Assembly (NCBI RefSeq): GCF_026966905.1
Contig: NZ_JAPUBN010000019.1
Location: 359,360 to 423,359, forward strand
DNA from: Marinomonas phaeophyticola
GTDB taxonomy: Bacteria; Pseudomonadota; Gammaproteobacteria; Pseudomonadales; Marinomonadaceae
Direction of reading: 5' to 3'
DNA: 64,000 nucleotides
The notes beneath the pieces are model-generated. The model saw only the letters and a list, made by a program, of their open reading frames with translations, was not told the DNA's origin and ran no database searches. The translations under genes were made by a program, and so were the position numbers. Below, one piece after another: positions 26,480-36,855 of this stretch. Position 1 is the first letter of the stretch. Every line of letters starts with the position of its first letter.

Positions 26480-28387
26480 ATGCAAAGAATACATCTTCTT
26501 AGTCCAAGGCTTGCCAACCAAATAGCGGCAGGTGAAGTTGTAGAGCGTCCAGCTTCCGTAGTGAAAGAGCTTTTAGAGAATAGTTTGGATGCAGGTTCTA
26601 CTCAGCTTGATATTGAGGTCGAGCAGGGCGGCGTACGACAAATAAAAATACGTGACAACGGCTATGGTATCGCAAAAGGAGATTTGGCGCTGGCATTATG
26701 TCGACACGCTACAAGTAAAATACTTACCCTTGATGATTTAGAGTCTGTAAGAACATTGGGTTTTCGAGGGGAAGCATTAGCCAGTATTAGCTCTGTATCA
26801 AGATTACTGCTGACGTCGAAATTTAATAAGAGTGATGAGGCGTGGCGTGTTGAGGCGGAAGGAAAGGATATGGCTACGGCGGTAAAGCCTGCCTCCCACC
26901 TTCCAGGTACGACGATTGAGGTTAGGGATTTATTTTTCAATACGCCTGCCAGACGTAAGTTTTTAAGGACGGAAAAAACAGAGTTTTCGCATTTAGAGGA
27001 AGTGGTTAAACGGCTGGCTTTGAGTCGTTATGATGTTGGGTTTCGGTTGAGTCACAATGGTAAGCAAATATACGACCTAAGGGCCGTTGCTAATCAAATG
27101 AGTGCCGAGCATCGTTTGGCTTCTTTGCTTGGTAAGAAATTCATTGAAAATGCGTTGACGCTAGATGTAGAGGCGGCTGGGTTGAGATTGTGGGGTTGGA
27201 TTGGTTTACCCACCTTTTCTCGATCTCAGGCAGATCTTCAATATTTCTTTGTGAATGGGCGAGTGGTAAAGGATAAACTGGTGGCTCATGCTGTACGTCA
27301 GGCATATCGTGATGTGCTATATAATGGTCGACATCCTACTTTTGTGCTTTATTTAGAGCTCGATCCTGCAACGGTGGATGTGAATGTGCACCCAACCAAG
27401 CATGAGGTGCGTTTTAGAGATGGTCGTTTGGTGCATGACTTTTTGTTTAGTAAAATCCACAGGGTTCTGGCGGATGTTCGCCCGCAATCACAAGATACTG
27501 CTGACCTTACGGGCGGCGATATCGGTGTGTCTTCCTTAAAGGATGAAATTAAAGAGCAATCTAATTTATCTCTTCGTCCTGTTGTCTCTAGTGGCTCGTT
27601 TGCAAATGGGGTGGGAGGGTATTCGAAGGGAGCTGTTCGCCCAGAAGGCATTCAAGAGCAACTTTCAGCAGTGGCTGATTTTAGTCGCTTTGCAAGTATT
27701 GTCGGTGATGGGGGAGGGCGTGAATACGTTAATCCTGACACGGGTGAGGTGAGTCAGGCTGATGCGACAAAATGGCAGGTTCAGGAATCTACCTCATCGA
27801 CTGTTCCTCCTTTGGGTTTTGCTGTTGCTCAATTGCATGGTGTCTATATTTTATCAGAAAGTGCATCAGGTTTGATTGTTGTAGATATGCATGCCGCCCA
27901 TGAAAGAATCCTTTACGAACGCATGAAAAATGCATTTTATCAAAAGACAATCGTTTCTCAGCCATTATTAGTACCTATTAATATTTCTGTTTCTCAGAGT
28001 GAGGCGGACATTGTTGAGGGAGAGGGTGGTACGTTTCGGCGTTTTGGCTTTGTGGTTGAGAGGACAGGGTTAGAAAGTGTTATGGTTCGAGAGGTGCCAG
28101 TGGTATTGATTGAGTCAAATGTGGAGAGTTTGGTTCGTGATGTGATTAGTGACTTGAATGAAAATGGCGGTTCAGATTTGTTAGAGGCTAGAGCGAATGA
28201 ATTAATGGCGTCTATGGCTTGTCATGGCTCTATTAGGGCAAATAGGAAGTTGACGATTACAGAGATGAACAGCTTGTTACGAGACATGGAGATTACGGAG
28301 CGAAGTGGCCAATGCAATCATGGTCGACCGACTTGGACGCAATTAAGTATGTCTGATTTGGATAAATTGTTTTTGCGAGGTCGTTAG
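26480..28387 (+). CDS. mutL: DNA mismatch repair protein MutL
   Basis: MutL links mismatch recognition by MutS to strand removal. The 635-residue protein has the GHKL ATPase start ([43 protein letters not shown]), a central transducer domain ([17 protein letters not shown]), a low-complexity linker from about residue 340 and a C-terminal dimerisation domain. That domain contains DMHA-x2-E-x4-E at about residues 469-480 plus ACHGS and QCNHGRPTW, the pattern of MutL proteins that are nucleases themselves, unlike E. coli MutL. Its stop overlaps the miaA start by one base. Confidence 0.97.
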   Translation: MQRIHLLSPRLANQIAAGEVVERPASVVKELLENSLDAGSTQLDIEVEQGGVRQIKIRDNGYGIAKGDLALALCRHATSKILTLDDLESVRTLGFRGEALASISSVSRLLLTSKFNKSDEAWRVEAEGKDMATAVKPASHLPGTTIEVRDLFFNTPARRKFLRTEKTEFSHLEEVVKRLALSRYDVGFRLSHNGKQIYDLRAVANQMSAEHRLASLLGKKFIENALTLDVEAAGLRLWGWIGLPTFSRSQADLQYFFVNGRVVKDKLVAHAVRQAYRDVLYNGRHPTFVLYLELDPATVDVNVHPTKHEVRFRDGRLVHDFLFSKIHRVLADVRPQSQDTADLTGGDIGVSSLKDEIKEQSNLSLRPVVSSGSFANGVGGYSKGAVRPEGIQEQLSAVADFSRFASIVGDGGGREYVNPDTGEVSQADATKWQVQESTSSTVPPLGFAVAQLHGVYILSESASGLIVVDMHAAHERILYERMKNAFYQKTIVSQPLLVPINISVSQSEADIVEGEGGTFRRFGFVVERTGLESVMVREVPVVLIESNVESLVRDVISDLNENGGSDLLEARANELMASMACHGSIRANRKLTITEMNSLLRDMEITERSGQCNHGRPTWTQLSMSDLDKLFLRGR

Positions 28388-29319
28388 TGAAGAAACCAAG
28401 TGTTGTATGCTTGATGGGGCCAACGGCTTCTGGAAAAACGGGGCTGGCTGTTGAGTTGGTGCAAAATCATAATTATTCCATTATTAGTGTCGATTCCGCC
28501 TTGGTATACCGGGGGATGGATATTGGTACTGCGAAGCCAGATGCGGAAATGTTGAAAATGGCTCCGCATCGTTTAATTGATATAATTGATCCGCTTGAAT
28601 CTTATTCGGCGGCTGATTTTTTAATAGATGTGCAGCAGGAAATCGAATCTATTTTTGCGCAGGGGAAAACTCCGCTGCTTGTGGGTGGAACTATGATGTA
28701 TTTTAATGCCTTAAAAAAAGGCTTAGCGGTCATGCCTCAAGCAAGTCAAGAAATTAGATTTAAAATAGAAAAAAACGCAGAAGAGAATGGTTGGAAAGCT
28801 GTGCATGCTGAATTGGCTAAGGTTGACCCAGTGTCGGCTTCAAGAATTCACCCTAATGACCCACAGAGGCTTCAAAGGGCGCTTGAGGTGTACTTGGTGA
28901 GTGGTAAGACGATGACTGAGTTTTGGTCTCAGCAGTCGGCTCAATCGTTACCTTTTCATATGTTGGATATCGCGGTTATGCCTTCCGAGAGATCTGTTTT
29001 GCATGAACGTATTAAAGAACGGTTTGATGTCATGATGCGGCAAGGTTTTTTAGAAGAAGTGACCACACTTCATGATAGAGGAGATCTTCATGTAGACCTG
29101 CCATCTATTCGTTGTGTTGGTTATCGTCAATTATGGCAGCATTTAGATGGGCAAGATTCTCTAGTTGATGCTATAGATAAAGGGGTCATTGCAACGAGGC
29201 AGTTGGCAAAACGTCAAATTACTTGGTTAAGAGGCTGGGAAAACTTAGAGGTGTTTGATAGTTTATCAAAAGATCTTGCAGGTAAGGCCTTGAAATACAT
29301 CGAAAGCAGGATTATATAG
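28387..29319 (+). CDS. miaA: tRNA dimethylallyltransferase MiaA
   Basis: MiaA adds a dimethylallyl group to A37 of tRNAs reading UNN codons. The 310-residue protein begins with a GTG that overlaps the mutL stop. It contains the P-loop [48 protein letters not shown], the [10 protein letters not shown] segment and the C-terminal [14 protein letters not shown]. The mutL-miaA-hfq-hflX order is one of the most conserved in gammaproteobacteria. Confidence 0.97.
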   Translation: MKKPSVVCLMGPTASGKTGLAVELVQNHNYSIISVDSALVYRGMDIGTAKPDAEMLKMAPHRLIDIIDPLESYSAADFLIDVQQEIESIFAQGKTPLLVGGTMMYFNALKKGLAVMPQASQEIRFKIEKNAEENGWKAVHAELAKVDPVSASRIHPNDPQRLQRALEVYLVSGKTMTEFWSQQSAQSLPFHMLDIAVMPSERSVLHERIKERFDVMMRQGFLEEVTTLHDRGDLHVDLPSIRCVGYRQLWQHLDGQDSLVDAIDKGVIATRQLAKRQITWLRGWENLEVFDSLSKDLAGKALKYIESRII

Positions 29320-29415
29320 GGAAATAGAAAAAGAAATCGTGTACTATCTATAATATTGTTTTAATGGGTAAATAATTTTTTTTGCCTATATTTTAGTTTA
29401 TTTAAGGAGATTACA

Positions 29416-29661
29416 ATGTCAAAAGGGCAATCATTACAAGACCCTTATCTTAACGTTCTACGTAAAGAAAGAGTACCTGTTTCTATTTTTTTAGTGAATG
29501 GAATTAAATTGCAAGGGCAAATTGAATCGTTTGATCAGTTTGTTATCTTGTTGAAAAATACTGTCAGTCAAATGGTATATAAGCATGCTATTTCTACAGT
29601 TGTTCCATCTCGTACAATTCGTATCCCATCTCCTGACTCTCCAGAAGATGCAATTGAATAG
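29416..29661 (+). CDS. hfq: RNA chaperone Hfq
   Basis: Hfq is the hexameric Sm-like protein that pairs small RNAs with messenger RNAs. The 81-residue protein has the Sm1 region ([34 protein letters not shown]), the Sm2 signature YKHAIS and a short C-terminal tail. AAGGAG lies just before the ATG. A TATAAT at 29349-29354 could serve an hfq promoter, although no convincing -35 accompanies it. Confidence 0.98.
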   Translation: MSKGQSLQDPYLNVLRKERVPVSIFLVNGIKLQGQIESFDQFVILLKNTVSQMVYKHAISTVVPSRTIRIPSPDSPEDAIE

Positions 29662-29696
29662 CCTGCTTAGTATAGGGCTAGTATAGGAAGATTAAT

Positions 29697-30983
29697 TTGT
29701 TTTTCGAACGCCCAGAAAGTGGTGATCTAGCTGTTTTGGTTCATGTGGATTTTAATGATCCGTTAAACTCATATGGCCCAGAAGAGTGTGTTGAACTTGC
29801 GATCTCAGCTGGTGCTGACCCTGTTGCTGTTGTAACGGGTTCGCGTCAAAAACCAGATCCTAGGTATTTTGTTGGTACTGGTAAGCTAGATGAAATCATG
29901 GACATTGTTGTTCGTGAAGATGCGCAAGTTGTGATTTTTGATCACTCGTTAACTCCGTCTCAAGAACGTAATCTTGAAAGTTTTCTTAAATGTCGAGTTC
30001 TTGATAGAACTGGGCTTATTCTTGATATTTTTGCCCAGCGTGCCCGTACGCATGAAGGTAAACTTCAGGTGGAGCTGGCTCAATTGCAGCATTTATCCAC
30101 TCGTCTGATTCGAGGTTGGACACACTTGGAGCGTCAGGGGAGTGTGGGCAACCGCGGACCCGGTGAAACACAGCTTGAGACTGACCGTCGATTGATTCGT
30201 GAAAGAATTAAGGGTATCCAAAAGCGTTTGGATAAGGTTAATGTACAGCGAGATCAAAGTCGTCGATCTCGTACTCGCTCATCAACACCAACGGTGTCTT
30301 TGGTTGGGTATACGAATGCGGGTAAATCGACGTTATTTAATCGTGCTACGGGATCTGATGTCTTTGCGGCTGATCAACTTTTTGCTACTTTGGATCCGAC
30401 TTTAAGGCGTTTAGATATGCCAGAGATTGGTTCTATTGTGCTTGCTGACACAGTTGGATTTATTCGACAATTACCTCATCGTCTAGTTAAGGCATTTCAG
30501 GCTACTTTGAAAGAATCATCTGAAGCGAACTTGTTGTTACATATTGTTGATGCAAGTGATTTGTCTCGAGATGAAAATATTCAGCATGTTAATGACGTAT
30601 TGCGTGAAATTGATGCTTATGAAATTCCAACATTAGTGGTGTTTAATAAGATTGATGCGTTGTCTAATGTGGAAGCAAGAATTGATCGAGATGAAGGTGG
30701 TAAACCTTACCGAGTTTGGTTGTCTGCTAAAACTGGAGAAGGTGTCGATTTACTAAAGATGGCAATTTCTGAACTTCTTGGTGAAGATGTCATCCAAGAT
30801 AGTTTGTTGCTGCCTAATGATGCTGGCCGTTTTAGAGCGATGATGTTTGAACAGGGGGCTGTCGTTTCTGAAGAATACGATGAGGATGGTCGTTCTATTC
30901 TAAATGTTAGATTGCCGAAAAAAGATTTTTTACAAATTTTAGCGAAAACAGGTTTAAGTGAAGAGCAGTTGCACGCCGCTTAG
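29697..30983 (+). CDS. hflX: ribosome-splitting GTPase HflX
   Basis: HflX is a GTPase that rescues stalled ribosomes by splitting the subunits. The 428-residue protein starts with TTG, preceded by AGGAAG; this start gives the family sequence MFFERPESGDLAVLVHVDF. The HflX domain carries the glycine-rich GNRGPGETQLETDRR, followed by the G domain with GYTNAGKSTLFN, DTVGFIRQLP and NKIDAL. It is followed by hflK and hflC. Confidence 0.96.
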   Translation: MFFERPESGDLAVLVHVDFNDPLNSYGPEECVELAISAGADPVAVVTGSRQKPDPRYFVGTGKLDEIMDIVVREDAQVVIFDHSLTPSQERNLESFLKCRVLDRTGLILDIFAQRARTHEGKLQVELAQLQHLSTRLIRGWTHLERQGSVGNRGPGETQLETDRRLIRERIKGIQKRLDKVNVQRDQSRRSRTRSSTPTVSLVGYTNAGKSTLFNRATGSDVFAADQLFATLDPTLRRLDMPEIGSIVLADTVGFIRQLPHRLVKAFQATLKESSEANLLLHIVDASDLSRDENIQHVNDVLREIDAYEIPTLVVFNKIDALSNVEARIDRDEGGKPYRVWLSAKTGEGVDLLKMAISELLGEDVIQDSLLLPNDAGRFRAMMFEQGAVVSEEYDEDGRSILNVRLPKKDFLQILAKTGLSEEQLHAA

Positions 30984-31023
30984 TTTTGTGTGGAATTTTT
31001 TTGAATGATAATGGAGAGGCTTT

Positions 31024-32270
31024 ATGGCCTGGAATGAACCGGGTAATAATGACAAAGACCCTTGGAACTCTGATAAAGATCGAAATACAAGTGGTAAGTC
31101 TGATACCGATAAGAGTAATGACCCTTCTGGGAATGACCCGTGGGGAAAACAAAAGCGTAATGAACAAGGGCCTCCTGATTTAGATGAGGCTTTTGGTAAG
31201 TTGATGGAAATGCTGGGTGTCAAAAAGGGGGGCGTGGAAATGGCGGCTCTGGTGGTGGCAATAATCTCTCCAATAAATTTGGGGGCAGTGTTGTCGCGAT
31301 CGCTCTAATTGGCATTTTAGGTCTTTGGGGGGCGTCTGGTGTTTATCAGGTGGATCAGCAGGAGCGAGGTGTTGTTCTAAGGCTTGGTAAGTACTATGAA
31401 ACTGTTATGCCTGGTCTGCATTGGAATCCACCAATGATTGACACTGTGAGTAAAGTGAATGTAACTAAAGTTCGTTCCCATGATCATAAGGCGTTAATGT
31501 TGACGGTTGATGAGGCCATTGTTGAAGTAGGGGTGTCTGTTCAGTACTCTGTTCAAGAACCCAAAAATTACCTGCTGAATGTGCGTAATCCAGAAGAGAG
31601 TTTGGCTCAGGCTGTAGAAAGTGCTCTTAGGCATGTTGTTGGTAGTTCTCAAATGGACCAAATTTTAACGGAAGGCCGAGAGTTGCTGGCCGATGACGTT
31701 AAAATCAGGTTGCAGAACTATATTAATGTTTATGGCACTGGTTTGTTGATCTCTAAAGTTAACGTTGAAAATACTCAAGCGCCTACTCAGGTTCAAGAGG
31801 CGTTTGATGACGTGATTAAAGCGAAGGAAGATGAGCAGCGTGTACGTAATGAGGCAGAGTCATATGCTAACGGTATTATTCCTGAGGCTCGTGGTCGTGC
31901 TCAGCGCATACGAGAAGAAGCTGAAGCTTATCGTTCTGAGATTGTTGCAAGGGCATCTGGTCAGGCTGATCGTTTTGATCGCATGTATCAAGAGTATATA
32001 AAGGCGCCTGAGGTTACAAAACGACGTCTATATATAGAGACAATCGAGGAAGTTTACTCTAAATCGAGTAAAGTGGTTGTTGATGTTGATGGCGGGAATA
32101 ATATGATGTATTTACCGTTAGATAAAATAATGGGTAGTAATAAAGCTGCGACGCCAGCTTCGTCTGCTTCGAGTTCTGTTTTGTCGTCTAATATTGGCAA
32201 TATTACAGATCAGGTAATCGAGGAAATTCGTAAGCGACAAGGTGTGACACGTAGAGAGGGCCGAAACTAA
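31024..32270 (+). CDS. hflK: FtsH protease modulator HflK, reading frame interrupted by a single-base deletion
   Basis: HflK forms with HflC a membrane ring that surrounds the FtsH protease. Frame 1 (31024-31308) encodes the typical hydrophilic Asp/Asn-rich N-terminus (MAWNEPGNNDKDPW) through PDLDEAFGKLMEMLG. The glycine-rich linker, the membrane helix (VVAIALIGILGLWGASGVYQ) and the SPFH domain (VDQQERGVVLRLGKY onward) are in the -1 frame. The break is at the A5-G6 run, 31222-31232; one extra A or G would give an intact 415-residue HflK. The stop overlaps the hflC start. Confidence 0.92.
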
Positions 32271-33139
32271 TGAAAAATTTATCAGTGTCTTTACTGTTTA
32301 TTGTTTTGGTTTTGGTTTTAGTGGCTTCTCAAACACTATATGTTGTCAAAGAAACTGAGCGTGCGGTTGTTTTGAAATTTGGTGAAATCGTTGAAGATGA
32401 TGTTCAACCTGGTTTGCATTTTAAAATACCAGTTATGAATGAAGTTAAAAAATTCGATTCACGTATTTTAACAATGGATTCGCGTCCTCAACGTTACTTA
32501 ACTCTTGAGAAAAAGGCCGTTATTGTAGACTCTTACGTAAAATGGCGTATTGAGTCTGTGTCAAAATTCTATACAGCAACTTCTGGAGACGAGGTTATTG
32601 CTAATAGAGTTTTGTCTTCTCGTGTTGATACGGGTCTAAGGAATCAATTCGGTGAGCGTACTATGCATGAAGTCGTCTCTGGTGAACGTGATCAGCTGAT
32701 GGATGAATTGCGAGTAGGTCTAGATGATGTAGCTAAATCTGAGTTGGGTATTACAATTGTTGATATCCGAGTGAAGAGAATAGATTTGCCGCCAGATGTG
32801 AGTGAGTCTGTTTATCAGCGTATGAGAACTGAACGTGAGCGTGAAGCAAGAGAGCATAGATCGAAAGGTTTAGAGCTTGCGGAAGGTATTCGAGCGGATG
32901 CGGATAGGCAGCAAGTTGTGCTTGAGTCTGAAGCTTATCGTGATTCAGAGATGATTCGTGGTGACGGGGATGCAACGGCAGCGGATATTTACTCTAAGGT
33001 ATATACGCAAGACCCAGACTTCTATGAGTTTTATCGTAGTTTGCAAGCATATAGAGCAAGCTTTGGTTCTCAGGGTGATGTCTTTGTAATTAAACCAGAT
33101 AGTGAATTCTTTAAATACTTAAATAAAATAGAGCAGTAG
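32270..33139 (+). CDS. hflC: FtsH protease modulator HflC
   Basis: HflC is the partner of HflK in the periplasm-facing SPFH complex that restrains FtsH. The 289-residue protein has an N-terminal membrane helix (about residues 5-22), the SPFH region VVKETERAVVLKFGEIV and DVQPGLHFKIPV, and a long coiled-coil-like stretch with RMRTEREREAREHRSKG. The C-terminus with DPDFYEFYRSLQAYRASF matches the family. The start codon overlaps the hflK stop (TAATG). Confidence 0.96.
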   Translation: MKNLSVSLLFIVLVLVLVASQTLYVVKETERAVVLKFGEIVEDDVQPGLHFKIPVMNEVKKFDSRILTMDSRPQRYLTLEKKAVIVDSYVKWRIESVSKFYTATSGDEVIANRVLSSRVDTGLRNQFGERTMHEVVSGERDQLMDELRVGLDDVAKSELGITIVDIRVKRIDLPPDVSESVYQRMRTEREREAREHRSKGLELAEGIRADADRQQVVLESEAYRDSEMIRGDGDATAADIYSKVYTQDPDFYEFYRSLQAYRASFGSQGDVFVIKPDSEFFKYLNKIEQ

Positions 33140-33204
33140 TTCTGTATATTTAGGTGGAATGCCATTGAGGTCTATTTGTTCAAATAGGAAACATGGTATG
33201 ATAG

Positions 33205-33232
33205 AAAAAACCGGGTAATTTCCCGGTTTTTT
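33205..33232 (+). terminator. intrinsic terminator between hflC and the yjeT-like gene
   Basis: AACCGGG and CCCGGTT are perfect complements around a TAATTT loop and are flanked by A and T runs. The following gene starts only about 20 bases later, so some readthrough must occur or a separate promoter overlaps. Confidence 0.88.
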
Positions 33233-33254
33233 CATGTTTAAAAAACGAGAATGT

Positions 33255-33452
33255 ATGCACGAACTGCTTTTGTCATTGCTTGTGGGAGTAAGCCTTCTGT
33301 TGATAGTTGAAGGTTTTTTGCCTTTTCTTGCGCCTGATGCATGGCGAAAGTTAATGCTTAAGGTAGTGTCTACTTCGGATGCTAATGTGCGCATCATAGG
33401 TGCAGTAAGTATGTTCTTAGGGTTATTGTTGCTTTATATAGTACGAAGCTAA
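33255..33452 (+). CDS. DUF2065 small membrane protein (YjeT-like)
   Basis: This small inner-membrane protein of unknown function belongs to DUF2065, the family of E. coli YjeT, which also lies after hflC. The ATG at 33255 gives 65 residues: a first membrane helix (ELLLSLLVGVSLLLIVEGFL), the short loop PFLAPDAWRKLM and a second helix (IIGAVSMFLGLLLLYIV). An in-frame ATG at 33234 would place the start inside the terminator T-run and is less likely. Confidence 0.87.
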   Translation: MHELLLSLLVGVSLLLIVEGFLPFLAPDAWRKLMLKVVSTSDANVRIIGAVSMFLGLLLLYIVRS

Positions 33453-33464
33453 GAGGAAAAACTA

Positions 33465-34643
33465 ATGACATTAGCTGATCGCTGGCTATTACCTGACGGT
33501 GTTGATGAGTCTTTGCCTGTTCAGGCAGAGAGAATTGAGAATTTGCGAAGAACCTTGCTTGACCTTCATCATTCGTGGGGTTATCAGTTAGTCATTCCAC
33601 CTTTGTTGGAGTATTTAGACTCCCTTTTAACGGGTGCTGGCTCAGATTTAGAAAACGAGACATTTAAAGTTATAGATCAGTTGTCGGGTCGTATGATGGG
33701 TATTCGTGCTGATTTCACTTCTCAAGTAGCAAGGATTGATGCTCATTGTTTGAAGGGAGAATCAATACAACGATTGTGCTATTGCGGTAGCGTCTTAAGG
33801 ACTGTGCCATCGGGATTGGATGGTACTCGTAGCCCTATTCAGCTGGGTGCAGAATTATATGGGCATGGCGGGGTTGAAAGTGATATTGAGATATTATCTT
33901 TAATGATAGAGACTTTGTCCGTTGCAGGGATTGGTTCGCCTGTTTTGGATTTAGGTCATGTGGATATTGTAAGGGATCTTATGTCTGTTTGTGATCTAAC
34001 AGATTTACAACGAGAAACAATATCTGAATTTTATAAAACAAAAGACCTTCCTGAATTGAATCGATTCGTTGCGTCTTTGGGTTTATCTGAAGAGCAATCC
34101 GGTTGGTTGAATCTATTGCCCCGTTTGTGTGGAGATGAATCTGTTCTTGAGAAAGCGCGTTTTGCACTTAGCGGTATCAGCAAAAAAATTGATGCGGCTA
34201 TCAATGAATTGCAACTAGTTAAAAAAACCATCTCATTGCGTTTCCCTAGTGTCCGGTTCCATTTCGATTTAAGTGATTTAGTTTCTTATAATTACCACAC
34301 GGGATTGGTTTTTGCGGCCTACCTGCCTGGTCAAGGTAATGCAATAGCTAGAGGTGGTCGTTACAATAATATTGGTGAAGTGTTTGGGCGTTCTCGTCCA
34401 GCGACAGGCTTTAGTACTGACCTCAAAACGTTGGTGATGTTGTCTGATTTTGCAATTTCAAAAAATAAAGTGGTATTGGCTCCTGCTGGAAATGATATCT
34501 CTTTGTGGGATGTGGTTTCTAAATTGAGGTCAGAAGGTTTTAAGGTTGTGCAAGCGTTGGAGGGAGAAGTTCCTACGGTTGAAGTCGATTTTGAATTGGT
34601 TTGTGTTAAAGGAGATTGGCAGACAGTTGCTGCTAATCTGTAA
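33465..34643 (+). CDS. hisZ: ATP phosphoribosyltransferase regulatory subunit HisZ
   Basis: HisZ is a histidyl-tRNA-synthetase-like protein that lacks aminoacylation activity. It pairs with the short form of HisG to make the first enzyme of histidine synthesis. The 392 residues begin LADRWLLPDGVDESLPVQAERI and contain FKVIDQLSGRMMGIRADFTSQVARI (motif 2 region) and YHTGLVFAAYLPG with ARGGRYNNIG (motif 3 region). It lies between yjeT and purA, as in Pseudomonas, away from the other his genes. Confidence 0.95.
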   Translation: MTLADRWLLPDGVDESLPVQAERIENLRRTLLDLHHSWGYQLVIPPLLEYLDSLLTGAGSDLENETFKVIDQLSGRMMGIRADFTSQVARIDAHCLKGESIQRLCYCGSVLRTVPSGLDGTRSPIQLGAELYGHGGVESDIEILSLMIETLSVAGIGSPVLDLGHVDIVRDLMSVCDLTDLQRETISEFYKTKDLPELNRFVASLGLSEEQSGWLNLLPRLCGDESVLEKARFALSGISKKIDAAINELQLVKKTISLRFPSVRFHFDLSDLVSYNYHTGLVFAAYLPGQGNAIARGGRYNNIGEVFGRSRPATGFSTDLKTLVMLSDFAISKNKVVLAPAGNDISLWDVVSKLRSEGFKVVQALEGEVPTVEVDFELVCVKGDWQTVAANL

Positions 34644-34661
34644 AATTTTGTTAAAAATTAA

Positions 34662-35975
<1,314 letters not shown>

Positions 35976-35985
35976 TTTAAATGTT

Positions 35986-36018
35986 GGAAAAAAAGCCGAT
36001 TTTTCGGCTTTTTTTTTG
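35986..36018 (+). terminator. intrinsic terminator after purA
   Basis: AAAAAGCCGA and TCGGCTTTTT pair around TTTT, with a long T-run downstream. Confidence 0.9.
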
Positions 36019-36147
36019 TCCTGGATTTGAGTTAGCTTAAGTCCGCTTGTTAGTGTAAAAAGTTTGAAAATCAAACGGATGTCTTATATTCAGTGATATA
36101 GAATGTAATGATTAAAAAGTTGCACTGTCTTCCTTTGAGAGGTTTTT

Positions 36148-36855
36148 ATGGTTAAGTTGCTACTTGCAGACGATGATGCTCGTTTATCTGAATTGATAAA
36201 AGAATATTTTAACGGAGAGGGTTATGATGTTATTCATGCGTGGAATGGGCGTGAAGCAATTGAGCTGTTAAATCAGTCCTCTCCAGATGTAGTGATTTTA
36301 GATGTTATGATGCCTGAGTTGGATGGGTTTGAAACACTAAAGCAAATTCGTGTTAAGAGTAAGATCCCTGTCATAATGTTGACCGCTAAAGGGGATGATA
36401 TAGATCGCATTTTAGGTTTGGAAATGGGGGCTGATGATTATCTGTCTAAACCGTTTAACCCTAGAGAGTTGTTGGCTAGAATTAAGGCGATTTTACGACG
36501 TTCATCTAATGAAAAGGCTGAAGACTCTACTGGGGATATGGAGTTAGATGGCCTCTTGTTGAGGCGAAAAGACCGAAGTGTTTTTCTTGAGGGAGAGTTG
36601 ATTGAATTAACTACTTCTGAGTATACCTTGCTTGAGTGTATGTTGTCTCTGCCTGGTCAGGTGCTAACGAAACAAGAGTTATCAGAAAAGGCGTTAGGTC
36701 GGAAGTTGACTTTATATGATCGTAGCCTTGATATGCATATTAGTAACTTGCGTAAAAAAATAGGTTTGCTACCAGATGGTGAACCTAGGATCAAAACGGT
36801 TAGAGGGGTGGGGTATATTTTTGTTGAGCATGGAAAAGGTACTTCCTTGCTATGA
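36148..36855 (+). CDS. cpxR: CpxR-like response regulator (OmpR family)
   Basis: This DNA-binding response regulator has a receiver domain (acidic pocket ADDDARL, phosphoacceptor Asp in VVILDVMMPELDG, Thr in MLTAKG, Lys in LSKPFNPRE) followed by a winged-helix output domain from about residue 130. The C-terminal part LGRKLTLYDRSLDMHISNLRKKIG and VRGVGYIF is close to E. coli CpxR. The downstream kinase gene overlaps by four bases. A role in sensing envelope stress is inferred from this similarity; the target genes are not visible. Confidence 0.8.
   Translation: MVKLLLADDDARLSELIKEYFNGEGYDVIHAWNGREAIELLNQSSPDVVILDVMMPELDGFETLKQIRVKSKIPVIMLTAKGDDIDRILGLEMGADDYLSKPFNPRELLARIKAILRRSSNEKAEDSTGDMELDGLLLRRKDRSVFLEGELIELTTSEYTLLECMLSLPGQVLTKQELSEKALGRKLTLYDRSLDMHISNLRKKIGLLPDGEPRIKTVRGVGYIFVEHGKGTSLL

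Noticed and set aside
30093..30101. TTATCCACT resembling a DnaA box inside hflX
   Set aside because: A single isolated copy within coding sequence, with no cluster and no AT-rich unwinding region, is expected by chance.
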